Of a stretch of DNA of 64,000 nt, positions 29,194 through 39,062 are shown in pieces; position 1 is the first letter of the stretch, and every line of letters starts with the position of its first letter. A program made the translations under genes and the position numbers. This DNA comes from Lacticaseibacillus casei DSM 20011 = JCM 1134 = ATCC 393 (GTDB lineage: Bacteria > Bacillota > Bacilli > Lactobacillales > Lactobacillaceae): positions 1,178,001 to 1,242,000 of the forward strand of contig NZ_AP012544.1 in assembly GCF_000829055.1 (NCBI RefSeq), in the 5' to 3' direction. The notes beneath the pieces were generated by a model. That model did no database searches and was not told the origin of the DNA. It saw only the letters and a program-made list of their open reading frames with translations.

Positions 29194-30171
29194 ATGGCAC
29201 AAAAAACAATGATCCAAGCCATCACTGATGCGCTTGATGTTGAGTTGGCGAACGACCCTAAAACCTTGGTATTCGGCGAAGATGTTGGTAAAAACGGTGG
29301 GGTCTTCCGGGCAACGGATGGCTTGCAGGCTAAACACGGTGAGGATCGTGTCTTTGATACGCCACTTGCCGAGTCAGGCATTAGTGGTTTGGCCATTGGA
29401 TTGGCATTAACCGGCTGGCGGCCGATTCCGGAAATCCAGTTCTTTGGGTTCGTTTTTGAAACCATGGATAGTATTGGCGGTCAGATGTCGCGGATGCGGT
29501 ATCGGATGGGTGGTACGCGGTCCATGCCGATCACCATTCGGGCACCATTTGGCGGCGGGGTTCATACGCCGGAAATGCACAGTGATAACTTTGAAGGCTT
29601 GATCGCCCAGTTCCCGGGCATGCGGGTTGTTATTCCAAGCAACCCATATGATGCTAAAGGTTTGCTGATTAGTTCCATTCGCAGCAATGACCCAGTGTTA
29701 TTCCTTGAACACATGAAACTTTACCGGTCGTTCCGTCAGGATGTTCCAGAAGGGACTTACACGGTGCCGCTGGATAAGGCAGCGGTAACGCGTGAAGGAA
29801 CCGACGTGTCGATCATCACTTATGGTGCGATGGTTCGTGAAGCGCTCAAGGCGGCTGATAATTTAGCTAAAGATGGCATCAATGCTGAAATTGTTGATTT
29901 AAGGACCATTGCCCCACTTGATGTTGAGACTATTATTGCATCGGTTAAGAAAACGCATAAGGCAGTGGTCGTTCAGGAGGCTCAGCGGATGGCCGGTGTC
30001 GCCGCCAACGTTATCAGTGAAATTTCTGAACGGGCAATTCTGTCACTTGAGGCACCGATCGGTCGGGTTGCGGCTCCTGATACGCCGTTCCCATTTGGTC
30101 AAGCCGAAAATATTTGGCTGCCAAATGCCAAGGATATTGAAGCTAAAGTTCGGGAAACCGTTAATTTTTAG
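29194..30171 (+). CDS. pdhB: Pyruvate dehydrogenase E1 component, beta subunit
   Basis: 325-residue partner of PdhA forming the alpha2beta2 E1; it supplies the conserved Glu that activates ThDP (region [19 protein letters not shown], ~residues 27-45) and the C-terminal transketolase domain ([11 protein letters not shown]). AAGGAGTCGAAGTAACC precedes ATG 29194 and overlaps the pdhA 3' end. Normal length, no defects. Confidence 0.97.
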   Translation: MAQKTMIQAITDALDVELANDPKTLVFGEDVGKNGGVFRATDGLQAKHGEDRVFDTPLAESGISGLAIGLALTGWRPIPEIQFFGFVFETMDSIGGQMSRMRYRMGGTRSMPITIRAPFGGGVHTPEMHSDNFEGLIAQFPGMRVVIPSNPYDAKGLLISSIRSNDPVLFLEHMKLYRSFRQDVPEGTYTVPLDKAAVTREGTDVSIITYGAMVREALKAADNLAKDGINAEIVDLRTIAPLDVETIIASVKKTHKAVVVQEAQRMAGVAANVISEISERAILSLEAPIGRVAAPDTPFPFGQAENIWLPNAKDIEAKVRETVNF

Positions 30172-30188
30172 AGAGAAGAGGTGCCAAC

Positions 30189-31829
30189 ATGGCTTTTGAA
30201 TTCAAACTGCCAGAACTTGGCGAAGGTTTGGCAGAAGGTGAAATCGTCAAGTGGGACGTTAAACCTGGTGATGAAATCAAGGAGGATGACACCCTTCTTG
30301 AAGTTCAGAGTGATAAAAGTGTCGAAGAAATTCCGTCGCCAGTATCCGGGAAAATTTTAAAGATTTTGGTACCGGAAGGCGAAACAGCTTCAGTCGGTGA
30401 TTTATTGGTTGAAATTGATGATGGTTCAGGTGCGCCTGCCCAGTCAGCAGCACCGGCAGCTTCTACCGCTGGACCGGCTGCACCTGCGCCGACCGCCGCT
30501 AAGTCGGTGTATCAGTTTAAGCTTCCGGAATTAGGCGAAGGCTTGGCAGAAGGCGAAATCGTCAAGTGGGACGTTAAGCCTGGTGATGAAATCAAGGAAG
30601 ATGATACCCTTCTTGAAGTTCAGAGTGACAAGAGTGTCGAAGAAATTCCATCTCCAGTTACCGGAACAGTTGTCAAGATTCTGGTTCCTGAAGGGGAAAC
30701 GGCATCTGTTGGCGACGCCTTGGTTGATATTGATGCTCCGGGCCATAACGATACGCCAGTTGCCGGTGAACCGGCAGCCACACCGGCAACAAGTGCTGCT
30801 GGGGCAGAGAGTGCTTCCGCAACAAGCCCAGCAGCAGGTGCCGTACCAGCCATAACAGATCCAAATCGCGAAATTTTGGCAATGCCGTCTGTTCGGCAAT
30901 ATGCGCGTGAGCAAGGTATTGATATTTCGCAAGTGCCTGCAACCGGCAAGCATGGCCGCATTACCAAAGCTGACGTTGATGCATTTAAGGCAGGCGCTTC
31001 AACTACGACCGCAGCTCCGGCACAACCAGCGCCAGAAGCAGCTAAGTCTGCTCCGGCTCAGGCGGCACCAGCAGCACCGAAATCACAAGCGATTACACCA
31101 TATGTTTCGAGTGGCAGTGAAGCCGAACTTGAAACACGTGAAAAGATGACCCCAACTCGTAAGGCAATTGCGAAGGCAATGCTGTCATCTAAGCAGCGGA
31201 GCCCGCATGTCACGAGCTTTGATGAAGTCGAAGTTTCCAAGTTGATGGCTCATCGCAAGAAGTACAAGCAGTATGCGGCTGATAAAGGCATCAAGCTGAC
31301 CTTCTTGCCATACATCGTCAAGGCATTGGTCACCGTTTTGCGGGAATACCCGGAATTTAATGCGTCTATTGACGACACCACTGATGAAATTGTCTACAAG
31401 CATTACTTCAACATCGGGATTGCAACCAACACGGATCATGGCTTGTACGTGCCGGTTATCAAGAACGCCGATGCGAAGAGTATGTTTGAAATTACCAAAG
31501 AGATCAGTGACAATGCGCAGAAGGCCTATGACAGCAAATTGAAGCCAGATGAAATGCGTGGCGGTTCCATGACCATCAGTAATGTCGGATCAATTGGCGG
31601 CGGCTGGTTCACACCGGTTATTAATCAGCCAGAAGTCGCGATTCTTGGTGTTGGTAAAATTGCCAAGGAGCCATACGTCAATGCCGATAACGAAATTGTT
31701 GCCGGTAATCTGCTGAAGCTGAGTTTGAGTTATGATCACCGCCTAATTGATGGTGCGCTGGCGCAAACAGCATTGAATCTGATGGACAAATTGTTGGCAG
31801 ATCCTGATCTGCTGTTGATGGAGGGATAA
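30189..31829 (+). CDS. pdhC: Dihydrolipoamide acetyltransferase (E2) with two lipoyl domains
   Basis: Core of the pyruvate dehydrogenase complex, 546 residues. Two lipoyl domains at ~1-78 and ~107-184, each with the lipoylated Lys in QSDKSVEE. They are nearly identical over the first ~48 residues. Ala/Pro-rich linkers follow, then a peripheral subunit-binding domain ([14 protein letters not shown], ~229-242) and the catalytic acetyltransferase domain ending with the active-site His in [11 protein letters not shown] (~516-526). RBS GAGAAGAGG. Confidence 0.97.
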   Translation: MAFEFKLPELGEGLAEGEIVKWDVKPGDEIKEDDTLLEVQSDKSVEEIPSPVSGKILKILVPEGETASVGDLLVEIDDGSGAPAQSAAPAASTAGPAAPAPTAAKSVYQFKLPELGEGLAEGEIVKWDVKPGDEIKEDDTLLEVQSDKSVEEIPSPVTGTVVKILVPEGETASVGDALVDIDAPGHNDTPVAGEPAATPATSAAGAESASATSPAAGAVPAITDPNREILAMPSVRQYAREQGIDISQVPATGKHGRITKADVDAFKAGASTTTAAPAQPAPEAAKSAPAQAAPAAPKSQAITPYVSSGSEAELETREKMTPTRKAIAKAMLSSKQRSPHVTSFDEVEVSKLMAHRKKYKQYAADKGIKLTFLPYIVKALVTVLREYPEFNASIDDTTDEIVYKHYFNIGIATNTDHGLYVPVIKNADAKSMFEITKEISDNAQKAYDSKLKPDEMRGGSMTISNVGSIGGGWFTPVINQPEVAILGVGKIAKEPYVNADNEIVAGNLLKLSLSYDHRLIDGALAQTALNLMDKLLADPDLLLMEG

Positions 31830-31831
31830 GT

Positions 31832-33235
31832 ATGGTTGTAGGCGATTTTGCAATCGATTTGGATACTGTTGTGATTGGCTCCGGCCCCGGCGGCTATGTT
31901 GCCGCCATTCGGGCTGCTGAAATGGGCCAAAAAGTCACCGTGATCGAAAGTACTTTCATTGGCGGTGTTTGTTTGAATGTTGGCTGTATTCCATCAAAGG
32001 CGTTGATTAATGCTGGGCATCGTTATCAAGATGCTTTGGACGCCAGCACGTTCGGCATTAACGCTAAGGGTGCGGATCTTGACTTCAAAAAGACCCAGGA
32101 CTGGAAGCAAAATAAGGTTGTTCACACCTTAACCAGCGGTGTTTCAATGTTGTTCAAGAAGCACAAGATTGATTCAATCATGGGTACTGCTTTCTTAAAA
32201 GATGACCATAGTTTACGGGTCATGCAAAAGGATTCTGCCCAAACGTACACCTTCAAAAACCTGATTATTGCAACCGGTAGTCGGCCGATTGAAATTAAGG
32301 GCTTCAAATTTGGCAAACGAATTCTTGATTCGACAGGCGGCTTGAACCTGCCTGAAGTTCCTAAAGAATTCGTTGTTATTGGCGGTGGCTACATCGGTTC
32401 TGAATTGGCAAGCGCTTATGCAAACTTAGGTGCACATGTCACGATCCTTGAAGGGACCAGTTCGATTCTGCCGAACTTTGAAAAGGATATGGTTCAGTTG
32501 GTATTGAACTCCTTTAAGAAGCGCGGTGTCACGGTTATCACGAATGCGATGGCCAAAGAAGCTGAAGATACCGGTAACGGTGTCAAGGTCACTTATACCG
32601 CTGATGGCAAAGAACAGACGCTGGCCGCTGACTATGTCATGGTCACTGTCGGACGTCGGCCAAATACGGATGATTTAGGACTGGACATTGTCGGCATTGA
32701 AACGACTGATCGCGGTTTGATCAAGGTTGATGCGCAAGGCCGCACTAACAAACCAAACATCTACGCCATTGGCGATGTTGTTCCGGGCGCAGCGTTAGCC
32801 CATAAGGCCAGCTACGAAGGTAAGGTAGCTGCTGAAGCGATCAGCGGCAAAGCGAGTGCGGTTGACTATAAAGCAATGCCAGCTGTTTGTTTCACAGATC
32901 CTGAGCTTGCCACGACTGGCATGACGCCTGCAGAAGCCAAAGCCAAGGGTATCAAAGCCAAGGCAAGCAAGTTTCCATTTGCTGCTAACGGCCGAGCCTT
33001 AAGCTTGGCCCAAACAGAAGGCTTTGTCCGTCTTGTCACCAATGAAGACGGCACGGTTATTGGTGGTCAGGTAGCCGGCGCTGGCGCCAGTGATTTGATT
33101 TCCGAGCTGACTGTGGCTGTCGAAGGCGGTCTGAACGTCGAGGATTTGGCGCTGACCATTCACCCGCATCCGACCTTAAGCGAAACGATCATGGACGATG
33201 CCGAAGTTGCATTAGGCTTACCAATCAATATTTAG
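31832..33235 (+). CDS. pdhD: Dihydrolipoamide dehydrogenase (E3)
   Basis: FAD- and NAD-dependent disulfide oxidoreductase that reoxidises the lipoyl groups of PdhC. 467 residues. FAD-binding [15 protein letters not shown] (~residues 13-27), redox-active disulfide [13 protein letters not shown] (~44-56), NAD-binding [13 protein letters not shown], and the C-terminal His-Glu dyad HPHPTLSE. Last gene of the operon, 2 bases after pdhC, followed by a terminator at 33300. Confidence 0.97.
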   Translation: MVVGDFAIDLDTVVIGSGPGGYVAAIRAAEMGQKVTVIESTFIGGVCLNVGCIPSKALINAGHRYQDALDASTFGINAKGADLDFKKTQDWKQNKVVHTLTSGVSMLFKKHKIDSIMGTAFLKDDHSLRVMQKDSAQTYTFKNLIIATGSRPIEIKGFKFGKRILDSTGGLNLPEVPKEFVVIGGGYIGSELASAYANLGAHVTILEGTSSILPNFEKDMVQLVLNSFKKRGVTVITNAMAKEAEDTGNGVKVTYTADGKEQTLAADYVMVTVGRRPNTDDLGLDIVGIETTDRGLIKVDAQGRTNKPNIYAIGDVVPGAALAHKASYEGKVAAEAISGKASAVDYKAMPAVCFTDPELATTGMTPAEAKAKGIKAKASKFPFAANGRALSLAQTEGFVRLVTNEDGTVIGGQVAGAGASDLISELTVAVEGGLNVEDLALTIHPHPTLSETIMDDAEVALGLPINI

Positions 33236-33299
33236 CAACTGGATCGGTCATTGTCAGAATTAGTTTTAGTTTCGGGTCACAATTTCTAGGATCACTAAG

Positions 33300-33333
33300 C
33301 AGACACTGGATTTTCACCAGTGTCTTTTTTTGT
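33300..33333 (+). terminator. Terminator of the pdh operon
   Basis: agacactgg / ccagtgtct stem, 7-base loop, T7 tail. Confidence 0.92.
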
Positions 33334-33480
33334 GCACACTTTTTAAAAGACTAATCTTGCTAACTTTGAAAATTCAGGGCAATTTATGACCACCAGACAG
33401 AAGATAACAACGGTATTTTCATATGAGAAGGCGTTAATATTTCAGTTAGTTAACAATTGCACCTAAAGCCCTTTTTAATT

Positions 33481-33509
33481 TTGTCTTAAGATTGCGCTTC
33501 CGCTAGAAT
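33481..33509 (+). promoter_or_regulatory. Promoter of the LDH-like operon
   Basis: TTGTCT (33481-33486), 17-bp spacer, TAGAAT (33504-33509). The preceding 33335-33480 holds nothing else recognisable. Confidence 0.6.
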
Positions 33510-33540
33510 ATAGGTAACGCAACTGAGGGGAAGGGGTTTC

Positions 33541-34434
33541 ATGCAAAGAGTCGTCGTTCACGGAGTCAGTTGTAGTACACAAGCACTTTTGCAAACGTTA
33601 ATTGCGTCACCACTTGATCTGGAAATTGGTTGCTACGAGCCGGATGCGGCATTGGTGGATGTTGCCGGTTTGACGGCACTGAGTCAAATTTGCCACAATA
33701 CGTTTATCAAGGTAACCCCGAAAGTTCTCAAATCGGCGGATGTGTTGATTCTAACTGATACCGGAACGCCGGCTGGTGAAAATTTTGTGGCAACCAACAT
33801 TGCCTCAATTCGCAAGGTTCTGAATTCAGCGATGGCAGCAGGCTTTACGGGCCGGGTTGTCGTGGCGATGACGCATGATGAACGCTTCACTTATTTTGCC
33901 CAGCGATTCTCCGGGCTGAATAAACGGCAGGTTGTTGGATTAGGGACTCTCGGTGCGACGTGGCGCTTTGAACAATTCTTAGCGGATCGACTGGCTGTTC
34001 CGGCCAAACAAGTAACGGCTTATGTCGTTGGTACCAGTCAATCACCGGTATTGATCTGGAGCCGAGCCTATGTCGGGGCAACGCCAATATTGCGATTGCT
34101 AAATGATGACCAAGCCGTTTTTACCGAAGCGGCTTCGGCTGTCCAGACCTTTTTGGCAAGCGCTTTGACCGTTTTGGTGGGTCGACTCGTCGAACCGATT
34201 CTAGCTGCGTTTGCCGGTGAAAAGCTCATTGGTACATTCGCACATCTGCGAGATTCTGACGATGAAACCGGACAAGTCGACAGCTCACCGATTTTGTTGG
34301 ACGAACGTGGCGTGGTCACACTGGCGACAGTTGCGGGGTCTGACGATGAAGAGGCGGCTTTGAGCACAGCAATTCAAGCTGTTCAAGCCGAAATCGAAGC
34401 AATCGAACAAGGAGCAGATAAAAATGAAACCTAA
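33541..34434 (+). CDS. Lactate/malate-dehydrogenase-like protein lacking catalytic residues
   Basis: 297 residues that align along their length with L-lactate dehydrogenase. GFTGRVVVAMTHDE corresponds to the LDH segment GFDGIFLVAANPVD, FSGLNKRQVVGLGTLGATWRF to FSGLP..R..GSGT.LD.ARF, and VVGTSQSPVLIWSRAYVG to IGEHGDTEFPVWSHANVG. The catalytic His (GEHGD) has become GTSQS, the Asp partner (LDTARF) is Ala, the active-site-loop Arg (GETRLDL) is lost (GENFVAT), and the N-terminal GxGxxG is altered to GVSCST. Substrate-binding Arg (WRF) remains. So probably not a dehydrogenase; a binding or regulatory role is possible. RBS GAGGGGAAGG; overlaps the next gene by 11 bases. Confidence 0.75.
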   Translation: MQRVVVHGVSCSTQALLQTLIASPLDLEIGCYEPDAALVDVAGLTALSQICHNTFIKVTPKVLKSADVLILTDTGTPAGENFVATNIASIRKVLNSAMAAGFTGRVVVAMTHDERFTYFAQRFSGLNKRQVVGLGTLGATWRFEQFLADRLAVPAKQVTAYVVGTSQSPVLIWSRAYVGATPILRLLNDDQAVFTEAASAVQTFLASALTVLVGRLVEPILAAFAGEKLIGTFAHLRDSDDETGQVDSSPILLDERGVVTLATVAGSDDEEAALSTAIQAVQAEIEAIEQGADKNET

Positions 34435-34705
34435 TTACAGCTATCCACTAGACCTTGACTGGACAACTGACGAAAAAATTAAAGTGACGACTTTCTTTGC
34501 ACTCGTTGAAGATGCGTATGAGCATGGCGTCGATCGGGATAACCTGTTGGCAGCCTACCGTGGATTCAAACAGGTGGTACCGGATAAGGGCACTGAACGT
34601 CAACTGGATCGGGAGTTTGAAGCACTGTCCGGCTATTCCATGTATACTGTTGTACAGATGGCGCGTCAAGGTGTGAGCCAAAAGATTAAGGTGAAGGTGA
34701 GTTAA
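34424..34705 (+). CDS. UPF0223 family protein
   Basis: 93-residue YktA/UPF0223 protein, a small conserved Firmicutes protein of unknown function (hallmark: YPLDLDWTTDEKI near the N-terminus and YSMYTVVQMAR at ~72-82). Starts inside the 3' end of the LDH-like gene with AAGGAGCAG upstream, and ends 2 bases before the inositol-phosphatase gene, so all three form one operon. The UPF0223-IMPase pair is common in bacilli. Confidence 0.9.
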   Translation: MKPNYSYPLDLDWTTDEKIKVTTFFALVEDAYEHGVDRDNLLAAYRGFKQVVPDKGTERQLDREFEALSGYSMYTVVQMARQGVSQKIKVKVS

Positions 34706-34707
34706 GT

Positions 34708-35487
34708 ATGACGCAAGATCCAGAAAAACTACGGCAAACCCTGATCAGCTGGTTTGCGGAAAGTCGGAAGCAAATTTTAGCGGAAATGGCGAAACCATTA
34801 GATGTCGCGCGTAAAAGTAATCGCAATGATTTGGTCACCAATGTCGATAAAGCTAACCAGCAATTTCTAATTGATCACATCAAAGCCGAGTATCCGACAG
34901 CACGGATTATCGGCGAGGAAGGCCATGCCCATGATGATACGGATCTCAACGGATTGGTCTTTTTTGTCGATCCGATTGACGGTACGATGAATTTTGTCAA
35001 ACAGCAGGCTCATTTCGCGATCATGATTGGTGTTTATCGTGACGGACAACCGGTTGTCGGGGCAATTATGGACGTCATGCGTAATGAGGTGCTGAGTGGC
35101 GGACCGGAAATACCTGTTACGTTTGCGGGACGAACATTGACAAAATTACCGGATTTGCAACTGAAAGACGGGTTGTTGGGTGTGACCGGTCCAATGACGA
35201 TCAAGAATCGGCTACATTTAGGTGATATTGCGTTGGCAAGTTCCGGGCCGAGAATGAGCGGCAGTGCTGGCATGGAGTTTATCGAAATCGCGTTAGGCCG
35301 ACAACTTGGCTACGTTTCATATTTGCAGCCTTGGGATGTGGCGGCCGGCATGGCGATTACAAAGGGTCTGGGTGTTCAATTCAGTCGCGAAGATGGTTCA
35401 CCGATTGATCTGCGTCAACCAGGCGTCGTTGTGGCTGCCACACCGCAAGCGCATCGCACGATTCTTACAATGATGGCTGGCGAGTGA
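34708..35487 (+). CDS. Inositol monophosphatase family protein
   Basis: Mg2+-dependent phosphatase of the IMPase/FBPase-like superfamily, 259 residues. Metal ligands: Asp in VTNVDKANQ, Glu-Glu in IIGEEGH (~residues 69-75), DPIDGTMNF (~91-99) and C-terminal WDVAAG (~210-215). Substrate in lactobacilli is not established (inositol phosphate, NADP or PAP are possible). Last gene of the LDH-like/UPF0223 operon. Confidence 0.93.
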   Translation: MTQDPEKLRQTLISWFAESRKQILAEMAKPLDVARKSNRNDLVTNVDKANQQFLIDHIKAEYPTARIIGEEGHAHDDTDLNGLVFFVDPIDGTMNFVKQQAHFAIMIGVYRDGQPVVGAIMDVMRNEVLSGGPEIPVTFAGRTLTKLPDLQLKDGLLGVTGPMTIKNRLHLGDIALASSGPRMSGSAGMEFIEIALGRQLGYVSYLQPWDVAAGMAITKGLGVQFSREDGSPIDLRQPGVVVAATPQAHRTILTMMAGE

Positions 35488-35529
35488 TTTCAAGGCACAA
35501 TAAGTAGCGCTCACAAACGAGCAACGATG

Positions 35530-35560
35530 ACCGGCGACTGTTCGAGACGCCGGTTTTTCG
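35530..35560 (+). terminator. Terminator after the inositol phosphatase gene
   Basis: accggcg / cgccggt stem (35530-35536 with 35548-35554), T5 tail. Confidence 0.8.
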
Positions 35561-35662
35561 TCTATTTATTAGCCTAACAGCGGTTCTTTTACGAAAATTC
35601 AGCTAAAATGGCTGCGTGAAGCAATTCACTTTTCAGAAAATCCAGACAGATTGGGTAGAGTG

Positions 35663-35748
35663 TGTTATAATTCAAAATCGTATAACTGTGTCAGTTGCTG
35701 GCACTTTTTTAATGTGGTAAGCGGCCTGTAGTGCCAGCAGAAAGGAAG
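35663..35748 (+). promoter_or_regulatory. Promoter and leader hairpin of typA
   Basis: Extended -10 TGTTATAAT (35663-35671). In the leader a perfect 10-bp inverted repeat (tgctggcact at 35696-35705 with agtgccagca at 35730-35739) ends 1 base before the AAAGGAAG ribosome site. Confidence 0.55.
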
Positions 35749-35755
35749 TAGAAAC

Positions 35756-37600
35756 GTGAAAACACGTGACGATATTCGCAATATTGCGATCATTGCCCAC
35801 GTTGACCATGGTAAGACAACTTTGGTTAACGAGATGCTTAAACAATCGGATACACTTGATCAACACATTCAATTACAAGATCGGGCGATGGATACCAACG
35901 CCATTGAAAAGGAACGTGGTATCACCATCCTGAGTAAAAACACGGCGGTGAAGTATGGCGATACAACGATCAACATTCTTGATACCCCGGGACATGCCGA
36001 CTTTGGCGGTGAAGTAGAACGGGTTATGAAGATGGTTGACGGGGTTTTGCTGGTTGTCGACGCCTTTGAGGGCCCGATGCCGCAAACGCGCTTTGTTTTG
36101 AAGAAGGCGCTTGAACAGCATTTGACGCCAATTGTAGTTATCAACAAGGTTGACCGTCCGGGTGCTCGTCCAGAAGAAGTCGTGGACGAAGTACTTGAAT
36201 TGTTCATCGAATTAGGTGCCGATGATGCGCAGTTGGAATTTCCTGTGGTCTATGCTTCCGCCGTTAACGGGACTTCCAGCATGGATTCCGACTTATCAAC
36301 TCAGAAGCACACGATGAATCCACTTTTTGATACTATTATCAAAACGATTCCTGCACCAATCGATAATAGTGACGAACCGTTGCAATTCCAGGTGGCCATG
36401 CTGGATTATAACGATTATGTCGGCCGAATCGGTATTGGCCGGATTTTCCGCGGCAAAATTAAAATTGGCGACAATGTTACCGTTATGAAATTGGATGGTT
36501 CACAAAAGAACTTCCGCGTGACGAAATTATTTGGTTTCTTCGGGTTAACCCGGACTGAAATCAATTCTGCCAAAGCCGGAGATTTGATTGCCGTTTCTGG
36601 GATGGATGACATTTTTGTCGGTGAAACCGTAACGGCTGCCGACACACCGGAAGCGTTACCGATTTTGCGGATTGACGAACCGACGCTGCAAATGATGTTT
36701 GTGGCCAATGATAGCCCGTTTGCTGGTCGCGAAGGTAAAAATGTCACCGCGCGTAAATTGGAAGAACGTTTGAAATCCCAGCTGCAGACTGATGTTTCGT
36801 TACGTGTTGACGATACCGATCAGGCCGGTGCCTGGATGGTTTCTGGTCGTGGGGAACTGCATCTGTCCATTTTGGTTGAAGAAATGCGGCGTGAAGGTTT
36901 CGAGCTGCAACTCGGCCGTCCAGAAGTTATCTATCGTGATATCGATGGCGTGATGATGGAACCGTTTGAAAACGTGCAAATCGATACGCCGGAACAATAT
37001 ACCGGTACGGTTATCGATGCGATGAGCCAACGTAAAGGCGAAATGCAGAACATGGAAAATGAAGGCAACGGGCAAACTCGCCTCACTTTCCTGGCACCTT
37101 CTCGTGGCTTAATCGGCTACTCGACTGAATTTCTATCTTCCACTGGCGGTTACGGGATCATGAACCACACCTTCGAAAAGTATGCGCCGGTTATCAAGAA
37201 CTGGGAACCTGGTCGTACTCAAGGCGCTTTGGTTTCGATCAACGCCGGTACTGCTACCACTTATAGCTTGCAGTCGGTTGAAGATCGTGGGCAATTGTTC
37301 ATCAATGCCGGAACCGAAGTTTATGAAGGCATGATTGTTGGCCAAAACTCCCGCGAAAATGACATTGCTGTCAATGTCACCAAGGGGAAGAACCTGACCA
37401 ATACACGTGCTGCCGGGAAAGACCACGCAGCTGCGATTAAGACGCCAAAGAAAATGACGCTTGAAGAATCCATTGAATTCTTGAATGATGATGAATACTG
37501 CGAAGTAACGCCAAAGAACATTCGCTTGCGTAAGAAGATCCTGAACACAGGCGAACGTCAAAAGGCAGCCAAGCGTAAGAAGATTGCTGCATCCAAATAG
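35756..37600 (+). CDS. typA: Translational GTPase TypA/BipA
   Basis: Ribosome-associated GTPase of the elongation-factor family, needed for growth under stress and low temperature and for large-subunit assembly. 614 residues. G1 AHVDHGKTT (~residues 14-22), G2 ERGIT, G3 DTPGHADF (~76-83), G4 NKVD (~130), then the two EF-G-like domains and the BipA-specific C-terminal domain. GTG start at 35756 behind AGAAAGGAAG. Monocistronic with its own terminator. Confidence 0.97.
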   Translation: MKTRDDIRNIAIIAHVDHGKTTLVNEMLKQSDTLDQHIQLQDRAMDTNAIEKERGITILSKNTAVKYGDTTINILDTPGHADFGGEVERVMKMVDGVLLVVDAFEGPMPQTRFVLKKALEQHLTPIVVINKVDRPGARPEEVVDEVLELFIELGADDAQLEFPVVYASAVNGTSSMDSDLSTQKHTMNPLFDTIIKTIPAPIDNSDEPLQFQVAMLDYNDYVGRIGIGRIFRGKIKIGDNVTVMKLDGSQKNFRVTKLFGFFGLTRTEINSAKAGDLIAVSGMDDIFVGETVTAADTPEALPILRIDEPTLQMMFVANDSPFAGREGKNVTARKLEERLKSQLQTDVSLRVDDTDQAGAWMVSGRGELHLSILVEEMRREGFELQLGRPEVIYRDIDGVMMEPFENVQIDTPEQYTGTVIDAMSQRKGEMQNMENEGNGQTRLTFLAPSRGLIGYSTEFLSSTGGYGIMNHTFEKYAPVIKNWEPGRTQGALVSINAGTATTYSLQSVEDRGQLFINAGTEVYEGMIVGQNSRENDIAVNVTKGKNLTNTRAAGKDHAAAIKTPKKMTLEESIEFLNDDEYCEVTPKNIRLRKKILNTGERQKAAKRKKIAASK

Positions 37601-37610
37601 TCTATTTTTC

Positions 37611-37640
37611 TGAAAACCGCCGATTTTGGCGGTTTTTTCT
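37611..37640 (+). terminator. Terminator after typA
   Basis: aaaaccgcc / ggcggtttt stem, 6-base loop, T6 tail. Confidence 0.92.
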
Positions 37641-37827
37641 TTGGCATAAATAGGCGAGTAGTGCAGTGAAAAAATGGTAATTGCCTGCAGCGAAGCCGAC
37701 AAACTGGCTGTTTTCGAACCGTCCTGTTGCACTAATTCAGAAAAAACAGCTGCCGATTCTCACACTTGGTATGCATAAAATCAAGTTAAAACAAGTTAAA
37801 CTTAGCGATAACTGTTTTGAAAGCGGC

Positions 37828-37855
37828 TTGGCGGTTGAAGTCGGTATGCTATAAT
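37828..37855 (+). promoter_or_regulatory. Promoter of the ftsW-pyc cluster
   Basis: TTGGCG (37828-37833), 16-bp spacer, extended TGCTATAAT with -10 at 37850-37855. Confidence 0.7.
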
Positions 37856-37889
37856 AAATCCAATCATTGCTTGAAAGGCCGCGTTTTTC

Positions 37890-39062
37890 TTGAGAAAAAA
37901 ATTACGCCATGTGGATTACTTCATTTTGGTACCCTATCTGATTCTGTGTGCCATCGGGATCGTGATGGTCTATTCCGCTAGCGCTTATTGGGTGCAGCGG
38001 CAATATGGTGCCACAGAAACTAAATACTTATTGCAACAAATTGTTTTTGTGGTGCTCGGGATCGGAACCGTGTTCTTCTTTGACAATATGGCCCTTAAGA
38101 TCTTGCGTAATCGCTGGGTGCTGTTTGTCTTGATGTCGGGTTTGTTTGTCATGTTGGTGTACCTAATCATACACGGACGGGCGGTTAACGGGGCCGCCGC
38201 ATGGATCTCCATCGGCAGTTTTCGCCTGCAACCGTCTGAATTTGCCAAAATGATTTTGATTTTTTATCTGGCACATATGTTGACGTCGCGCGAAGATAGC
38301 TTTCGGCAGGAAAATTTTCGCTTGCGTCAGATGTGGCAGCCGCTATTTATTGCCGGCATGATGATGTTGCTGGTTTTCGTCGAACCGGATACTGGCGGTT
38401 TCGCCATTCTCTTTTTGATCACGCTGGTGGTGGTGATGTCTAGCGGGATTCCAATGCGCTATGGCTTACTTTGGCTGGTTGCGCTGATTGCGACAGGGGT
38501 CTTGGGTTATTACATTGTCTCGCATTATCACTTCCCGGGTCTGGAACATAATTATGCTTATCAGCGGTTGGTTGCCGCGATTCATCCTTTTAAAAAGGCA
38601 AACGCGGCCGGTAATCAGGTGGTTAATTCGCTTTATGCCATTAATCATGGCGGCTTGTTTGGCGTCGGGTTGGGGATGAGCAGTCAAAAACTGGGGTATC
38701 TACCTGAGCCTTATACTGATTTCATTTTGGCTGTCATTGCCGAAGAACTGGGCTTAGTCGGCACAGTGGTCGTACTGGGCTTACTGTTTTTCCTGGTGAT
38801 GCGGTTTTATCTGATTGGCATTCGTTCCAAAAATACGTATAACACTCTGATTGCTTACGGCATTGCGACGATGATGTTTGTCCAAACGGTTTTCAATGTC
38901 GGTGCCGTCGCCGGTGTGTTACCTGTTACCGGGGTCACGCTGCCGTTTATTAGTTATGGCGGGTCAAGTATGATTGTTTTGTCGATGGCAGTCGGGATTA
39001 TGCTCAATATCAGTTATCATAGCGAACGTACGCAACGAAAGGTAGAGAAAATGCATGCATAA
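37890..39062 (+). CDS. ftsW: Peptidoglycan polymerase, FtsW/RodA/SpoVE family
   Basis: SEDS-family membrane glycosyltransferase that polymerises lipid II; 390 residues with about ten transmembrane helices. Conserved motifs include MVYSAS (~residue 24), SFRLQPSEFAKM (~110), VEPDTGG (~167) and the C-terminal PEPYTDFILAVIAEELG and GVTLPFISYGGSS. TTG start at 37890; GAAAGG ends 12 bases upstream. Placement directly before pyc is the arrangement known for ftsW in lactobacilli; a RodA paralogue cannot be excluded. Overlaps pyc by 8 bases. Confidence 0.9.
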   Translation: MRKKLRHVDYFILVPYLILCAIGIVMVYSASAYWVQRQYGATETKYLLQQIVFVVLGIGTVFFFDNMALKILRNRWVLFVLMSGLFVMLVYLIIHGRAVNGAAAWISIGSFRLQPSEFAKMILIFYLAHMLTSREDSFRQENFRLRQMWQPLFIAGMMMLLVFVEPDTGGFAILFLITLVVVMSSGIPMRYGLLWLVALIATGVLGYYIVSHYHFPGLEHNYAYQRLVAAIHPFKKANAAGNQVVNSLYAINHGGLFGVGLGMSSQKLGYLPEPYTDFILAVIAEELGLVGTVVVLGLLFFLVMRFYLIGIRSKNTYNTLIAYGIATMMFVQTVFNVGAVAGVLPVTGVTLPFISYGGSSMIVLSMAVGIMLNISYHSERTQRKVEKMHA

